This document shows, one piece after another, positions 25,061-34,846 of a stretch of 64,000 nucleotides of DNA. The notes below the pieces were generated by a model. That model ran no database searches. It was given only the letters and a program-made list of their open reading frames with translations, and was not told where the DNA came from. The stretch is from Trichopria drosophilae (lineage: Eukaryota > Arthropoda > Insecta > Hymenoptera > Diapriidae): positions 23,595,001-23,659,000 of the forward strand of contig CM059587.1 of assembly GCA_030407085.1 (NCBI GenBank). The letters run 5' to 3'. Position 1 is the stretch's first letter. Every line of letters starts with the position of its first letter. Made by a program: the position numbers and the translations under genes.

Positions 25061-25092
25061 GACGTTTCGACCCGTGTTTGGGTCATCTTCAG
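25061..25092 (-). ncRNA. Hammerhead-ribozyme-like motif in the PLE 3' UTR
   Basis: Read on the minus strand, CTGAAGA (25086-25092) is followed by a five-pair stem GACCC/GGGTC (25080-25084 with 25069-25073). The loop is six bases. GAAAC (25064-25068) and then GTC (25061-25063), the expected cleavage triplet, follow. These are the conserved core elements CUGANGA, stem II, GAAA and GUH. Two oddities stand out: one unpaired base separates CTGAAGA from stem II, and the stem III side is only ACGT, which pairs best between two RNA copies. Hammerhead motifs are known from Penelope-like elements. Activity cannot be judged from sequence alone. Confidence 0.6.
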
Positions 25093-25217
25093 AATAAAAT
25101 TTTGAATGTTTCGGGTGCCGTATTTATAGGTAGTAGGAGAACAAAATAAACAACGAGAAAGTAAACAGAATACATGAACGGCATTTAAATGAAAATAACA
25201 AAATAAAATTTAAGAAA

Positions 25218-27446
25218 TTAATTTAATAGCGAATTATAAATATCCGGTAGATAGGATTTTTCAAATCTAATGTTGACAGTGTTTTCTTCTTTTTTAATGA
25301 AAAAATTTTCCATATGGCACCTTTTTCTCCAGTTCTTTTCTCTAGCAAGTATCTTGGTGTTATCATAGTCGAAATCATGTCCTGTCTCGTTTCTATGATG
25401 CGTTAGACCAGTATGTTGTTCTTTGTTTGATGTTAAAAAGTTTCTTTTGTGTTCTTTAAGTCGCACTTCCAAAGGTCTGTATGTTTGGCCTATGTACGAT
25501 TTGTTGCAGTGTGCACAAGGTATTTCGTAGATAACATCCCGTTGTTTTTTTGTTGGTAAAATGTCTTTTCCCGGCTTTATTCTAGCGATATTAGTATTGA
25601 AGGGGGTGGATAAAATTCTGATATTATTATTTTTGAAAATTCTTGCAATTTTTTCACTTAAACCTTTTATGTACGGACAACTAATTGTTTTAGAGAAATC
25701 ATTATTCGAATTGTTATTGTTATTATTTTGGTTGAAATTTAATATATTTATTCTCTTATTAAGGCATTGGTTTACCATGAGAGGAGGATAGCCGTTTTCA
25801 TATAAAATTTGTTTAATTAAGTTTAAATTTTTTTCATGGAATTCAGCCGAGGAAAGTTTTAACGCACGGTCAATTAGGCCATAAATCATGCCTGTTTTGT
25901 ATGATAGAGGGTGTGCTGAACGATAATGAATGTATCTACCAGACCAAGTAGGTTTGTGGAGCCAATCTAGTTTGATTCCACCATCGGGCATCACTATAAT
26001 TTTGACATCTAAGTAATTGATCTCATGTTTGCTTTCTAATTCGAAAGTAAACTTTAATCTATTATTTATATTATCAAAATTATTGAATTCGTTTGAGATG
26101 TTAGTTTCAGAGCCTTCTGGAACACAAGTCAAGATGTCGTCAGCGTATCGGTAGAAAAAAGGTGGTTTGAAATCTAATTTGTTTAAGATTTTTTCAGTGG
26201 CATGCTCGAGTACGAGGTTTGCGAGAACCGGGGATAGCGGCGATCCCATGGGCATACCAAAGGTTTGTTTATAAACAGAACTTCCAAATTTAAAATACGT
26301 AGAATCCAAACAAATCAATATTGCCATAATAAAATCATTTTGATCTAATTTGGTAAAATTTTTAATTTTGTTCCATTTATTCTGAATACTTTCGATAATT
26401 AGAGAGTTAGAGATGTTTGTAAACATTGAGACAACATCAAAAGAAATCAATTTGTATTTCTTTGGTATTTTTACACCTTTGATCTGTTCGACGAAGGACC
26501 AAGTATCTTTTATATTTGATTTTTTATCTAGAACGTTATGCACGATATTGGATAAAAATTTGGCTAGTTTGTACGCCGGACCATCTATGGTGGAGACAAT
26601 GACACGTAATGGGTTTCCGTCTTTGTGTATCTTCGGAAGTCCGTATGCTCTAGGTGTGGTGGCATTACGTACAGTTAATGATTTGAGAGTTTTATCATCG
26701 ATTAACTTTCTACTATTCCAAATTTTTAACATTTCGTTGATTTCTTTGGTGATGGTGGCCGTGTATTCAAACTTCGATCTTTCATACGTGGTCGAATCAG
26801 ATAGAATTTCGTTCATTTTTAGATTATAATCGGATTTGCTCATAGCAACAGTTACATTTCCCTTATCGGCTCTGGTAAGGAAAATATCCGGATTATCTTT
26901 TAAGAAAGAATTTACAGTCTTTTGGTGGTTGTTGGATTTGTTGGTATTTAAAAATTGTGACGAACGAAATTGGTAAATTGCCTGCGTGCATTCTTGCCGA
27001 ATTCGGTTTTTCTCGTTTTCATCAAAAACATATGAAACTCCCGATTCGATACTAGCAATGATGTTATGCAAGGGCAAGTCTTTTTTGTGACAAATCTCAA
27101 ATGCAAATTTGTCGCCTAAGGCGATAATATTTTGCACATCGATCGGTATGGTCGTATTGGTTAAGTTCTTAAGCCAAGAATTCTGTGTTACCAAAGAGTT
27201 TTCGTTCGTTTCAATGACAGAAAAGTGTTTAGTTAGTCTGTAGAATTTGTTTACAAGTCTATGACGAGTTTTTATAAAAATTTTGTTAAATTGAAGGTTT
27301 TCGAAAAAGAAAAAATTATTATAAATGTGCTGCGGTAATTGAGTAACAATTTTATGTAATAACTGATTTCGTGATGTTCTAATGTCATTAATCATGAAGT
27401 GTACATCTCTAATCTCTAGATTTAATAGTTTTCTTTTGTAAGCCAT
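25218..27446 (-). CDS. Penelope-like reverse transcriptase with GIY-YIG endonuclease (742 aa)
   Basis: The protein copies element RNA into DNA and nicks the target. Visible motifs: RADKGN at residues 192-197; YGLPKIHK at 268-275; catalytic FDVVSMFT at 336-343 (motif A aspartate); GMPMGSPLSP at 397-406 (motif B); YRYADDIL at 432-439 with the YADD active site at 434-437; NYLDV at 477-481; and the thumb-like HKPTWSGRY...HP at 497-513. After an asparagine-rich linker (572-582) and CPYIKGLSEKI (590-600) comes the GIY-YIG domain. It holds YEIPCAHC (640-647), YIGQT (651-655), RLKEHK (662-667), a histidine-rich THHRNETGH (682-690) and a conserved-looking glutamate at 713. Length and domain order are usual for Penelope/Poseidon-type elements. 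The frame has no stops or shifts. The first ATG at 27446 is taken as start, leaving an untranslated leader of about 180 bases after the terminal repeat. The overlapping plus-strand 138-aa and 76-aa frames are shadows. Confidence 0.95.
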   Translation of the reverse strand: MAYKRKLLNLEIRDVHFMINDIRTSRNQLLHKIVTQLPQHIYNNFFFFENLQFNKIFIKTRHRLVNKFYRLTKHFSVIETNENSLVTQNSWLKNLTNTTIPIDVQNIIALGDKFAFEICHKKDLPLHNIIASIESGVSYVFDENEKNRIRQECTQAIYQFRSSQFLNTNKSNNHQKTVNSFLKDNPDIFLTRADKGNVTVAMSKSDYNLKMNEILSDSTTYERSKFEYTATITKEINEMLKIWNSRKLIDDKTLKSLTVRNATTPRAYGLPKIHKDGNPLRVIVSTIDGPAYKLAKFLSNIVHNVLDKKSNIKDTWSFVEQIKGVKIPKKYKLISFDVVSMFTNISNSLIIESIQNKWNKIKNFTKLDQNDFIMAILICLDSTYFKFGSSVYKQTFGMPMGSPLSPVLANLVLEHATEKILNKLDFKPPFFYRYADDILTCVPEGSETNISNEFNNFDNINNRLKFTFELESKHEINYLDVKIIVMPDGGIKLDWLHKPTWSGRYIHYRSAHPLSYKTGMIYGLIDRALKLSSAEFHEKNLNLIKQILYENGYPPLMVNQCLNKRINILNFNQNNNNNNSNNDFSKTISCPYIKGLSEKIARIFKNNNIRILSTPFNTNIARIKPGKDILPTKKQRDVIYEIPCAHCNKSYIGQTYRPLEVRLKEHKRNFLTSNKEQHTGLTHHRNETGHDFDYDNTKILAREKNWRKRCHMENFFIKKEENTVNIRFEKSYLPDIYNSLLN

Positions 27447-27517
27447 ACTATGATTATTGAAAGATGCTTTGATATAAAAGTTGTTGAATACAGGTTCTGA
27501 CTTGCTATTGGTTAAGT

Positions 27518-27532
27518 GGGGGGGGGGGGGGG
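27518..27532. repeat. G15 homopolymer in the PLE 5' leader
   Basis: Fifteen consecutive G lie between the start codon and the right terminal repeat. They appear as a C run on the element's coding strand, as does the G13 run in the 3' region. Confidence 0.8.
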
Positions 27533-27624
27533 AAATAAACGATTTTGCCTACATCTAATCAGGAATATCCTTCGATTAAGATGTTTTGCAAGAGAGATAT
27601 TCAGTTTACACCACTGTTTTAAAG

Positions 27625-27707
27625 TTATTTTTATCATCTCCTTGTTTCACATATAACCCCTTGTTTTTAATTGTTGCCGTTAAACATCAATACTCGTATT
27701 ATCTCTA
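27625..27707. repeat. PLE terminal inverted repeat, right (element 5' side)
   Basis: Inverse partner of 24840-24922 with one mismatch. The target duplication CTAAAAATATTCAT follows at 27705-27718, overlapping the repeat end by three bases. Confidence 0.9.
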
Positions 27708-27718
27708 AAAATATTCAT

Positions 27719-28405
27719 ATCCAAACATTTTTATAATATGGGAGCTATAAACAAAAAAGCAATATTTGAAAATGTCTCCAGAACAGCAAAAAGTCAAACA
27801 TGAAAGATTTAAATTTGGTGGGCTCTTCCTGCAACGCAATTGGTGGTCATTGCATCAATCAAATATATCAGCATGGTTGAAATATTTTTCAAGCGCTATC
27901 TGTCGGAATCCTTCCGATTCCCGAGCCAGCGGCTTTTTTGAAAAAACATTTTTAGAGAAAAATGTTAAAAATGCTGATTGGAGATGTTAATTATATGAAA
28001 AATATGAAGAACCCGAAAATATGTGAAAAATTCAGAAAAAATAACGGGGAACTTGGAAGAACATTCGGCAGATATCAGGGTACGATCCTGGGACCTTTCG
28101 ATTTCCGGTCGAATGCTGTAACCAACAGAGCTATATCTCCCCACATCCCTCTGCTCCGTTAATTTTTAATTAGTCCCATATTTCGTTAGTTTTTTAATTT
28201 TTGAAGGGAATTTACGGACTAACATCGCAAATTTTACAACCAATAATAGCAACAAATACAAAAACCGGTTGTCGCTCAATTGAAAATATATCTTGGAAAC
28301 GTAACCTACTTTATTGATGTCATCATCAAATTGAAGGGTCATTACGAATAATTACCTACCCGTCATTTTCATTTTGAGAAGTACCCCAATTCGTGTGTGT
28401 AATGG
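27719..28405. other. Non-coding stretch, no feature recognised
   Basis: Two short plus-strand frames (27766-27990 and 27962-28162) show no recognisable motif or splice context. Confidence 0.4.
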
Positions 28406-28442
28406 CGTGGGGAAACCCCACGTTTATGGGGAAAAACCCCAT
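28406..28442. repeat. Two adjacent perfect GC-stem hairpins
   Basis: CGTGGGGAAACCCCACG (28406-28422) and ATGGGGAAAAACCCCAT (28426-28442) are perfect seven- and six-pair hairpins three bases apart in AT-rich DNA. No T-run or gene end gives them a terminator role. They may be part of an unidentified small element. Confidence 0.7.
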
Positions 28443-29059
28443 GCCGGGCACCACAGTTGCTAGAACTTCGATTCTGTTCCTAACACTATTTTTATATCGA
28501 TGTTTACGGTTAATAACAGTTTGATAAATTGTTATATTCTATTCTAATTTTATAAAAATATTTTAAAGTTATTATACAATTGTATATAATAAAATAAAAA
28601 CAAAATTGTATATAATATGTTATTCACTAATTGTTTTAATGTAGTAGTGAAGTAGTTTTAAATGATGACAATGATCAGGGTTAAAGAATAGTTTTCAAAC
28701 GAAGGACCGCATTTTTTAAATTGTGAAAAATTGCATAAAAATATTTATATATAGCTTTGATGACGCAGGATAATTCATATTCTGGTTACAAATCGATTTA
28801 TAATTACAAATTCCATATAAAAAACTAGAAATAAATAGCATGTAAACTCCATAATACAAAGACCTTATTTTTTAAAAATTACATTTTGATTATCCTCCGC
28901 TCACTATTTATTGAAAATAGAATATTCATTTTTATCCGTTGTCATTACTCACATTCGATAGTTAATTCGTCCAAATAAATATTTTTACCAGAAAGATCGC
29001 TACAAAAATATATAAAAATCATATTTTATATTTGTATCTAAAATTAATTAAAATGAGAA
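28443..29059. other. AT-rich non-coding stretch
   Basis: Very AT-rich. A duplicated AATTGTATATAAT unit occurs at about 28578 and 28603. Nothing else can be supported. Confidence 0.4.
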
Positions 29060-29560
29060 TAATAGTAGATTGTGCAACTAGGGAGCAAAATACCTAATAC
29101 CCCTTGTTGCACATACTATTTTCTCATACGAGGGCGTGCTATATTGCTCCCGCGATATAGAGTAATAGTATATTACACTTCAAGGGAAGAAAGCGCGCGA
29201 TTTCGAGTGGGGGTTTTGCTGCCCGAGCGTAGCTATTTATTTCCCGACTTCACTGGAATGCCCCCACTTCCACGTTCATTACTCCCTCTGACATCATACT
29301 TTCCTTGCCAAGAGAGTAATGGAACCGAAGTGCGGATGTGCGGAGACGCCCCGACGGAATCGGCTACTTTCGCCATTGATGGCGCGGAATGTGATCTTTC
29401 CGGTGAAGTCTGAAAAAATAGTATTTCGCGCTCAGAATGCGAGAAACTTATGTTGCTCCTGGATATATTTATTTTGCTCCCTACGGAGAGAATGTGATAT
29501 TTTGCTCCCGGAATATAGGGAGCAAAATAACATTTTGCGCACAGTGTGAGACAATAATAT
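29060..29560. mobile_element. MITE-like element with GGGAGCAAAAT / TTGCTCCC repeats
   Basis: The left part AATAGTAGATTGTGCAAC (about 29061-29078) pairs with GTTGCACATACTATT (29106-29120). GGGAGCAAAAT and its inverse recur at about 29080, 29143, 29453, 29470, 29502 and 29519. The right part ends GCGCACAGTGTGAGACAATAATATT (about 29537-29561), a weak inverse of the left end. The GC-richer middle (29180-29415) yields 118- and 76-aa frames without family features. I regard the whole as a decayed non-autonomous element; ends are approximate. Confidence 0.5.
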
Positions 29561-29714
29561 TTGTTTAAAAAGGAATATAACTTTTATCACACAGGAAACA
29601 AATATACAGTATATAGTCAAGAATGGTTATTTTCCTCGTACATCAACTATACAAAATTATAAATGAAAGTACCGAATTTCGTGAAAATTTGGTGATTTGA
29701 CGTTTACGGGACCT

Positions 29715-29765
29715 TGTGTCGTGTGAAGGGCGCAAAATAACATTTTCACGACCCCCTGGTCAGGT
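29715..29765. repeat. Short relative of the GCAAAATAACATTTT repeat
   Basis: GTCGTGTGAAGGGCGCAAAATAACATTTTCACGAC forms a long imperfect stem (GTCGTG.../...CACGAC) and shares GCAAAATAACATTTT with 29520-29540. Confidence 0.55.
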
Positions 29766-32203
29766 ATATTCTATAATGGAGCACACTTAATGGAGCACGA
29801 ACGGTAACGTCGCCAAAAATTATTTTATACCTAATTCCCTTGCCTTTAATTTTTAATAAATAACAATTTAATTAAATTATATGATTTGAACTGTTCTACT
29901 TGGTTAGTGTCTTTGGTATAATTTAACAGCAACTTTTAATTAGCTATAATTGATTTCTAGTACGTTCTGGACATTAATACGTATATGTAAAAAATTGTTA
30001 ATTAACTAAAAGTGAAAATAAATCCGGATGCATTCGTAAGGATCACACTCGAAGACATTGAAATAAATTACGTTCGAAATATAACACTCCTAAGTATAGC
30101 TTACGAATTCACCAGGAATCATTACGAAATTTTTACCGCTTCAAGCGAGAAGTCTACTCACAGCGATATTATCGCGATCTAACACCGACACTGCAAAACT
30201 CTTTTACAACGTTTTATCATCACCCCCCTTGCTCTGCTTGAGAACCTGTTGTAAGACGAGCCAGTTTCGAGACCAGTGATAATTTCACCCATATTATGCC
30301 GTGCAAGCATTGTTCGAGCACAAGTGCACACATTCGTAAAAAAAGAACGAGTCGAGCTGATTCAACGACTGTTTTTATACATGCTGTCAAATTTCTCTGA
30401 ATGAACGAGTATCTTTTAGCATCAGTTAGACTTTAGTATTTTAAATTCCAGATTATTTTACACAACAGAATTAGAATTAAAAGGTATTACGGCAATTGAC
30501 ACCAGGAAAAAAATATCAGTTCAGAAATGTTCATTTCTATCATCATTGATCATTACTGAAAATAATTTTCAGTGTAATACAATATAGGTAGATAAATTCT
30601 ACTGGAAAACATGTAAGGGAATTGTCAAGAGACAATATAATACAGTCTCTTACATAAGAGCCAATAACGGGCATACGTAACTATATCGATTTTACAAAAT
30701 GTATTACACAGAATTAATGACACATGCAAAAATGGAGTTGAGAATGGACCTTAAATAACAAAAAGAAACAACCTAATCGAATTTAACCTAATGCTATACA
30801 TGCTTTTAAAGGATTCGTACTACACTGAACCTAACCTAACTTCACCTTACCCTAAATGAACCGAACCGAACCTAACCAAAACCAACCAACTTAACCAAAC
30901 CAAACCGAAAACGAAAAAAAATAGATGTTACCTAATATCTGATCGTATCCAGTAGCAATACTTTTCTCTCTATGAACATAATTTATTAACGTGATACATT
31001 TTTCTAAAGATTCGCACTGCACTTAATAATGGCAGCAAATACTCCCTTCACATCTTAGTCTGCGACTTCAAAAATGCGTGGCTATCAAGATGTTTGAAAA
31101 TTCGATAAGTTCTGCGATTTTGAACAAAGGACTAGGATATTACGAATGAAAATACTCTCTATCACCTTTTGTGTTCACAATTCTGAAAATTTTGTAATGC
31201 CTTTATCTACATTAAAATCCAATAAATTAATAATACAGCAACACATTTTATGCTTTAAAAAAAAAGTGTAAACCCTTTTTAATTAAAAATTTGAAAATTT
31301 ATGACATGCACCATCAGCAAGAGCGGTACGAACCGCGAGCACGAGGCCAATAAGAAATGTCGATTGTCAAATTGTTCTCGTGGAGTTTAAATGTTAAAAT
31401 ATAGTGTCAAACTGTGTAAAGAAATTTTATACATTTGGGCAATATTTCCCAAACGCCAAATAACTTGTTACCGGAACCTATACTCATTTTTAAACCCTGA
31501 TGTTTTTTGCATCATTCACACGATTAATACCGAGGTTATCACTAGACCTTAAATAACATATATATAGTGGTAAAGTAACCACGAGTAGGAAGCTGTCATG
31601 TTGCGATTGACAGATTGATCACTCTTATATACCGCATATACAATAACTGTATTGGTACAAATGTATCGATCTATTACGATTGTTGGCTTACCATGTTTCA
31701 ATATCTTGGTATGATGAATTACCACTTCGCTTATCAGTAATCTACAAGAGCTAAATCGTTATCGTTTATGTAAATCCCTGTGGGAAGTAATTTGAATGTT
31801 CACTTTTATTACTTGATTCAATTTATAACGTTCTTTGTTTCATGAACTGTTATGTTATGTCACTTTGTAATCTTAAGTTTCAAATGGAATGCTTTCCAAA
31901 ATTGTAAATTTAATGAATTTCGGTTCGCTTATGTGAGTCAAAATACTGGGCATAGAAAATAATTTTTGCAATAGACCTTTTTCTGAGATGATACACATTA
32001 AATTACAAAAATATGCATTAAATAAAATAGAAGATGCCCGTGACCTACACACATGTTACGAACGCTTAATTAGTCACATAACGATAAAATTTGATTACAC
32101 ATCACACGAGTAAAAAGTATATAAACAAACTAAAAACAACCATAATTCTCATATTACCTTTTGTCCTCTTGAAAATAGAACCAAGTTCCGAATCGTAGGG
32201 ACG
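29766..32203. other. Non-coding stretch, mostly featureless
   Basis: No genes were recognised. A small CpG-rich patch at about 31310-31375 contains the stem GCGGTACGAACCGC. The 30170-30370 patch is more mixed in composition but has no frame of interest. Confidence 0.4.
30820..30912. repeat. Degenerate CCTAA/CCAA-rich repeat (telomere-like)
   Basis: The stretch contains AACCTAACCTAAC, TTACCCTAAATGAACC, CCGAACCTAACC and AACCAAACCAAACCG. This is a mixture of pentamer and hexamer variants close to the common insect telomere unit CCTAA. It is too short and impure to be a telomere; an interstitial relic or simple-sequence drift is likely. Confidence 0.6.
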
Positions 32204-32749
32204 TACACTACCGTGCAAAAGTCTTTGGACACCAGATTATTTAAGGTTTTCGTCGCCGTATTCTTTTCTGAACGAATCAATATTTCCCAAAAATACAGTT
32301 TTGAACTTGTTTATTATAGAAGACACACATTCAACACCAATATATAGCAATTACATGGGACACGGAGTAAATTACATCAAACTTTCTTTTCATCGAAAAA
32401 CTTACCGAAATATGCAGATTTTAGTACATCTGAACCACAGGAACAGCAGAAATGTTTCTTGACACATTCACAATAAACAAACGTCGATCAACATTAGCTT
32501 TAAGTATATTTTGTATCAATATTGTCATACTCAGTAAACCCAACCTTCGAGACATTAAGTCTAAAACGACATTTAACATAGCGCATTGTTAATTTGTTAC
32601 TGCTGTAGTCAAAACATATTCAGATTATTTCAAAAGCTGCTATCACCTACTTCCGTTAATATTCAGAGCTTTAAATCAAATATTTCTTACGGTTTTTGCT
32701 TATTATATACGAAAAATTAAGTGTCCAAAGACTTTTGCACGGTGGTGTA
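32204..32749. mobile_element. Tc1/mariner-type MITE (TA-flanked, 28-bp termini)
   Basis: The left terminus starts CACTACCGTGCAAAAGTCTT at 32206 and the right is its inverse, ending at 32747. They agree at about 26 of 28 positions. TA lies directly outside both ends (32204-32205, 32748-32749). TA target duplications and termini containing GCAAAAGTCTTTGGACAC are characteristic of Tc1/mariner-related elements. The 542-bp interior has no transposase frame. Confidence 0.85.
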
Positions 32750-34060
32750 GTTTTTTGTTTTAAATTTGTTTTTGTACGTCAAAGCCGCTCTTAATTATTT
32801 TATGACTAATTTGTGAATTTGGAGATAATAGTTATTGATGCGTTCCTAAAATGTATAATAGTTGACTTATTTTATTTATGTTTACGGATAAAAACACACG
32901 TTTTATTCTTTTTTAAATCCCAAAAGGATGAAGCAATATATTAATAACGAAATATAAGGATAATAATTTTAAAACAAACAAGAAGAGAACAAATCATCGT
33001 AAACCTGGCTAGATATTTTTGCGGTGATATTAAAAATGTTCTTCAGTAAACCAACTAGCTCTCTCGTTGACCATATTTGGATGCGAAATTTACTCTTCGA
33101 ACCTCCATAACAACACATGGTAGATGAATTGTAGATGGCGTCTAATGTATATAGTTTGTTGAAACATTAACGATTTTGGAGTTGAATTTGTATAGCTCAA
33201 TGAAAATCCAATTTTTTGTTTTATTCTCACAGATATACTGAAGAAATTAAGAAACTATGTTAATTGAACAGTAGGAGAACAGTCGCCTTAGTCGATAGGT
33301 ATCCACAATGAATCTTACAATCCTTGATTCATTACCGATGGATTCATTAATCTTTGCATCTAATAGTTACAAGGGTAGTTATTTGCGAATTTAATGTCGG
33401 ATTTTTTAACCTTTGCAATGTAGAAATTTAACCTAACCAATCCAAAAATCAGGTTAAATTAATAAAAAAGATTTTTACAAAACTTGGTACCTCGGGGATG
33501 TTGATGACGAATGATCAATATCCAAACATTTAGCCATACTCAAGTACAACGATGTGGAAGCAAGTTTCCCTTTCATTTGGCGTCGTTAACATAGTAAATC
33601 CCCTTGCTTAATATTTTGACCAGAATGCTCGCAAAATCACAATTGTATTTTGAAAATGAAACTTCAAATTGATAATCAGTTACTCGAAAAATCCGTGGAT
33701 ATCAAGATAAATCCGTCATATCTTTGAAATTAGGAAAAATAGACATCGCATTCAACAACCCAAAAAAATATAATACACCAAGTCTAGTCACATGAAACAT
33801 TAAAGGATATTTTTGGTCCCTGGTTATTTTCTAAGAGTTCAAAAACTCCCTGTCCCAATTCATGAGTACTTTTTGTTATTATATATTTCCACCATGTATA
33901 CATTTTTGTCCATACTTAATCTATGGATTTACCTTCGTCGTAAACTTTTATGAAGTCGTCAAACCATTGGCAAAGAAAAAGGAAGTGTTTACGGACATTT
34001 GTCCCATACCCTTACAATTTCATGTGATAACACGCATTCTTCGGCTGCAACAAGAAAACT
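32750..34060. other. Non-coding stretch, no feature recognised
   Basis: AT-rich sequence with no convincing coding region or repeats. Confidence 0.4.
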
Positions 34061-34480
34061 GAGACAAGGGAACGAAGGTTACCCGCACATCGTCACCTTT
34101 TTATCTGCCGGCGGCGGGTTTGCAAGTCCAAGACTATTTTTTCGCCCGCCTCGACGAGATGCGTTTTTCTTCATCCAGGACGGCGCCGAGCTGTCAGGAT
34201 GAGGGATCACGTTGTTAGGCCTCTCACGAATCTTTCGATGGACCGTGCACGCCACGCGTGGTCATCGGCCCCCGCCTTCGGATCCGGTCGTGTCGGATAA
34301 TAATCGTACGGGGACGCTTCTCGCGGCCGCGATTACGAGCCTGGCATTGTTAATTACACTGGCGTCTGCGACATTTTTGCAGGGTGCATGAGTTTCAGAC
34401 TAAGGATAATTGATCGTCGCAGCGGGTATGACGACGCAGATGATGACCGTAATGTGCCACCAAGACGATCGTCATCTTCG
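34060..34480. promoter_or_regulatory. GC-rich island, candidate regulatory DNA
   Basis: About 420 bases are clearly GC-richer than the flanks, with CpG-dense words (GCCGGCGGCGGG, TCGCGGCCGCGATTACGAG) mixed with TTAATTAC and TGATGACCG-like words. The 67-aa plus-strand frame ends inside it and shows no family motif. Such islands in AT-rich insect genomes are often enhancers, promoters or conserved non-coding blocks. That role is inference. Confidence 0.35.
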
Positions 34481-34846
34481 CATTAGCCATTATTTCAAAG
34501 GCACGCGCGATCATCTTTTTTTTTACGATTTTTCAGAATAAATAAAAAACTCATTATGAACGATTCCTCATAATTACTCTTGTTCATATGCAGGGTAATT
34601 TTCAGCTCAACTTGCATTCTTAAATTTATGTCGAATCTTAGGATACCACAATATTTTTATGAATTGTTGTGGTCTGTTGACCCTTTTTATCCCGAAAGTT
34701 CAAAATTTGGACACATCTTTCAGAGTAACCTTGCGAATTCGGAACACCGTTAAAAAATTGAAATAAGTCAAGATCAATAGTTTTCCAACAGCTTTTTCCA
34801 ATTCCGTAGTCAGTCATTTTTCCCAATTTCCTTCGCAAGATTCATT

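Larger units (their letters stand above)
24790..27718 (-). mobile_element. Complete Penelope-like retroelement (PLE)
   Basis: The element is bounded by inverted repeats 24840-24922 and 27625-27707, which agree at 82 of 83 positions. CTAAAAATATTCAT occurs at 24790-24803 and 27705-27718. Three of its bases overlap the right repeat, so the target duplication is 11-14 bp. Thirty-six extra bases (24804-24839) lie between the left duplication and the left repeat. Penelope elements are known for terminal repeats in either orientation plus an extension of about 34-36 bp at one end, so the architecture fits. Inside is one intact minus-strand gene for reverse transcriptase plus GIY-YIG endonuclease. 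The intact frame, near-identical repeats and visible duplication suggest recent insertion. Confidence 0.9.

Noticed and set aside
26413..26829. 138-aa plus-strand frame inside the Penelope element
   Set aside because: Antisense shadow of the RT gene.
29072..29413. 113-118-aa frame in the GC-richer core as a gene
   Set aside because: Lies inside a repeat-bounded element and has no motif or splice context.
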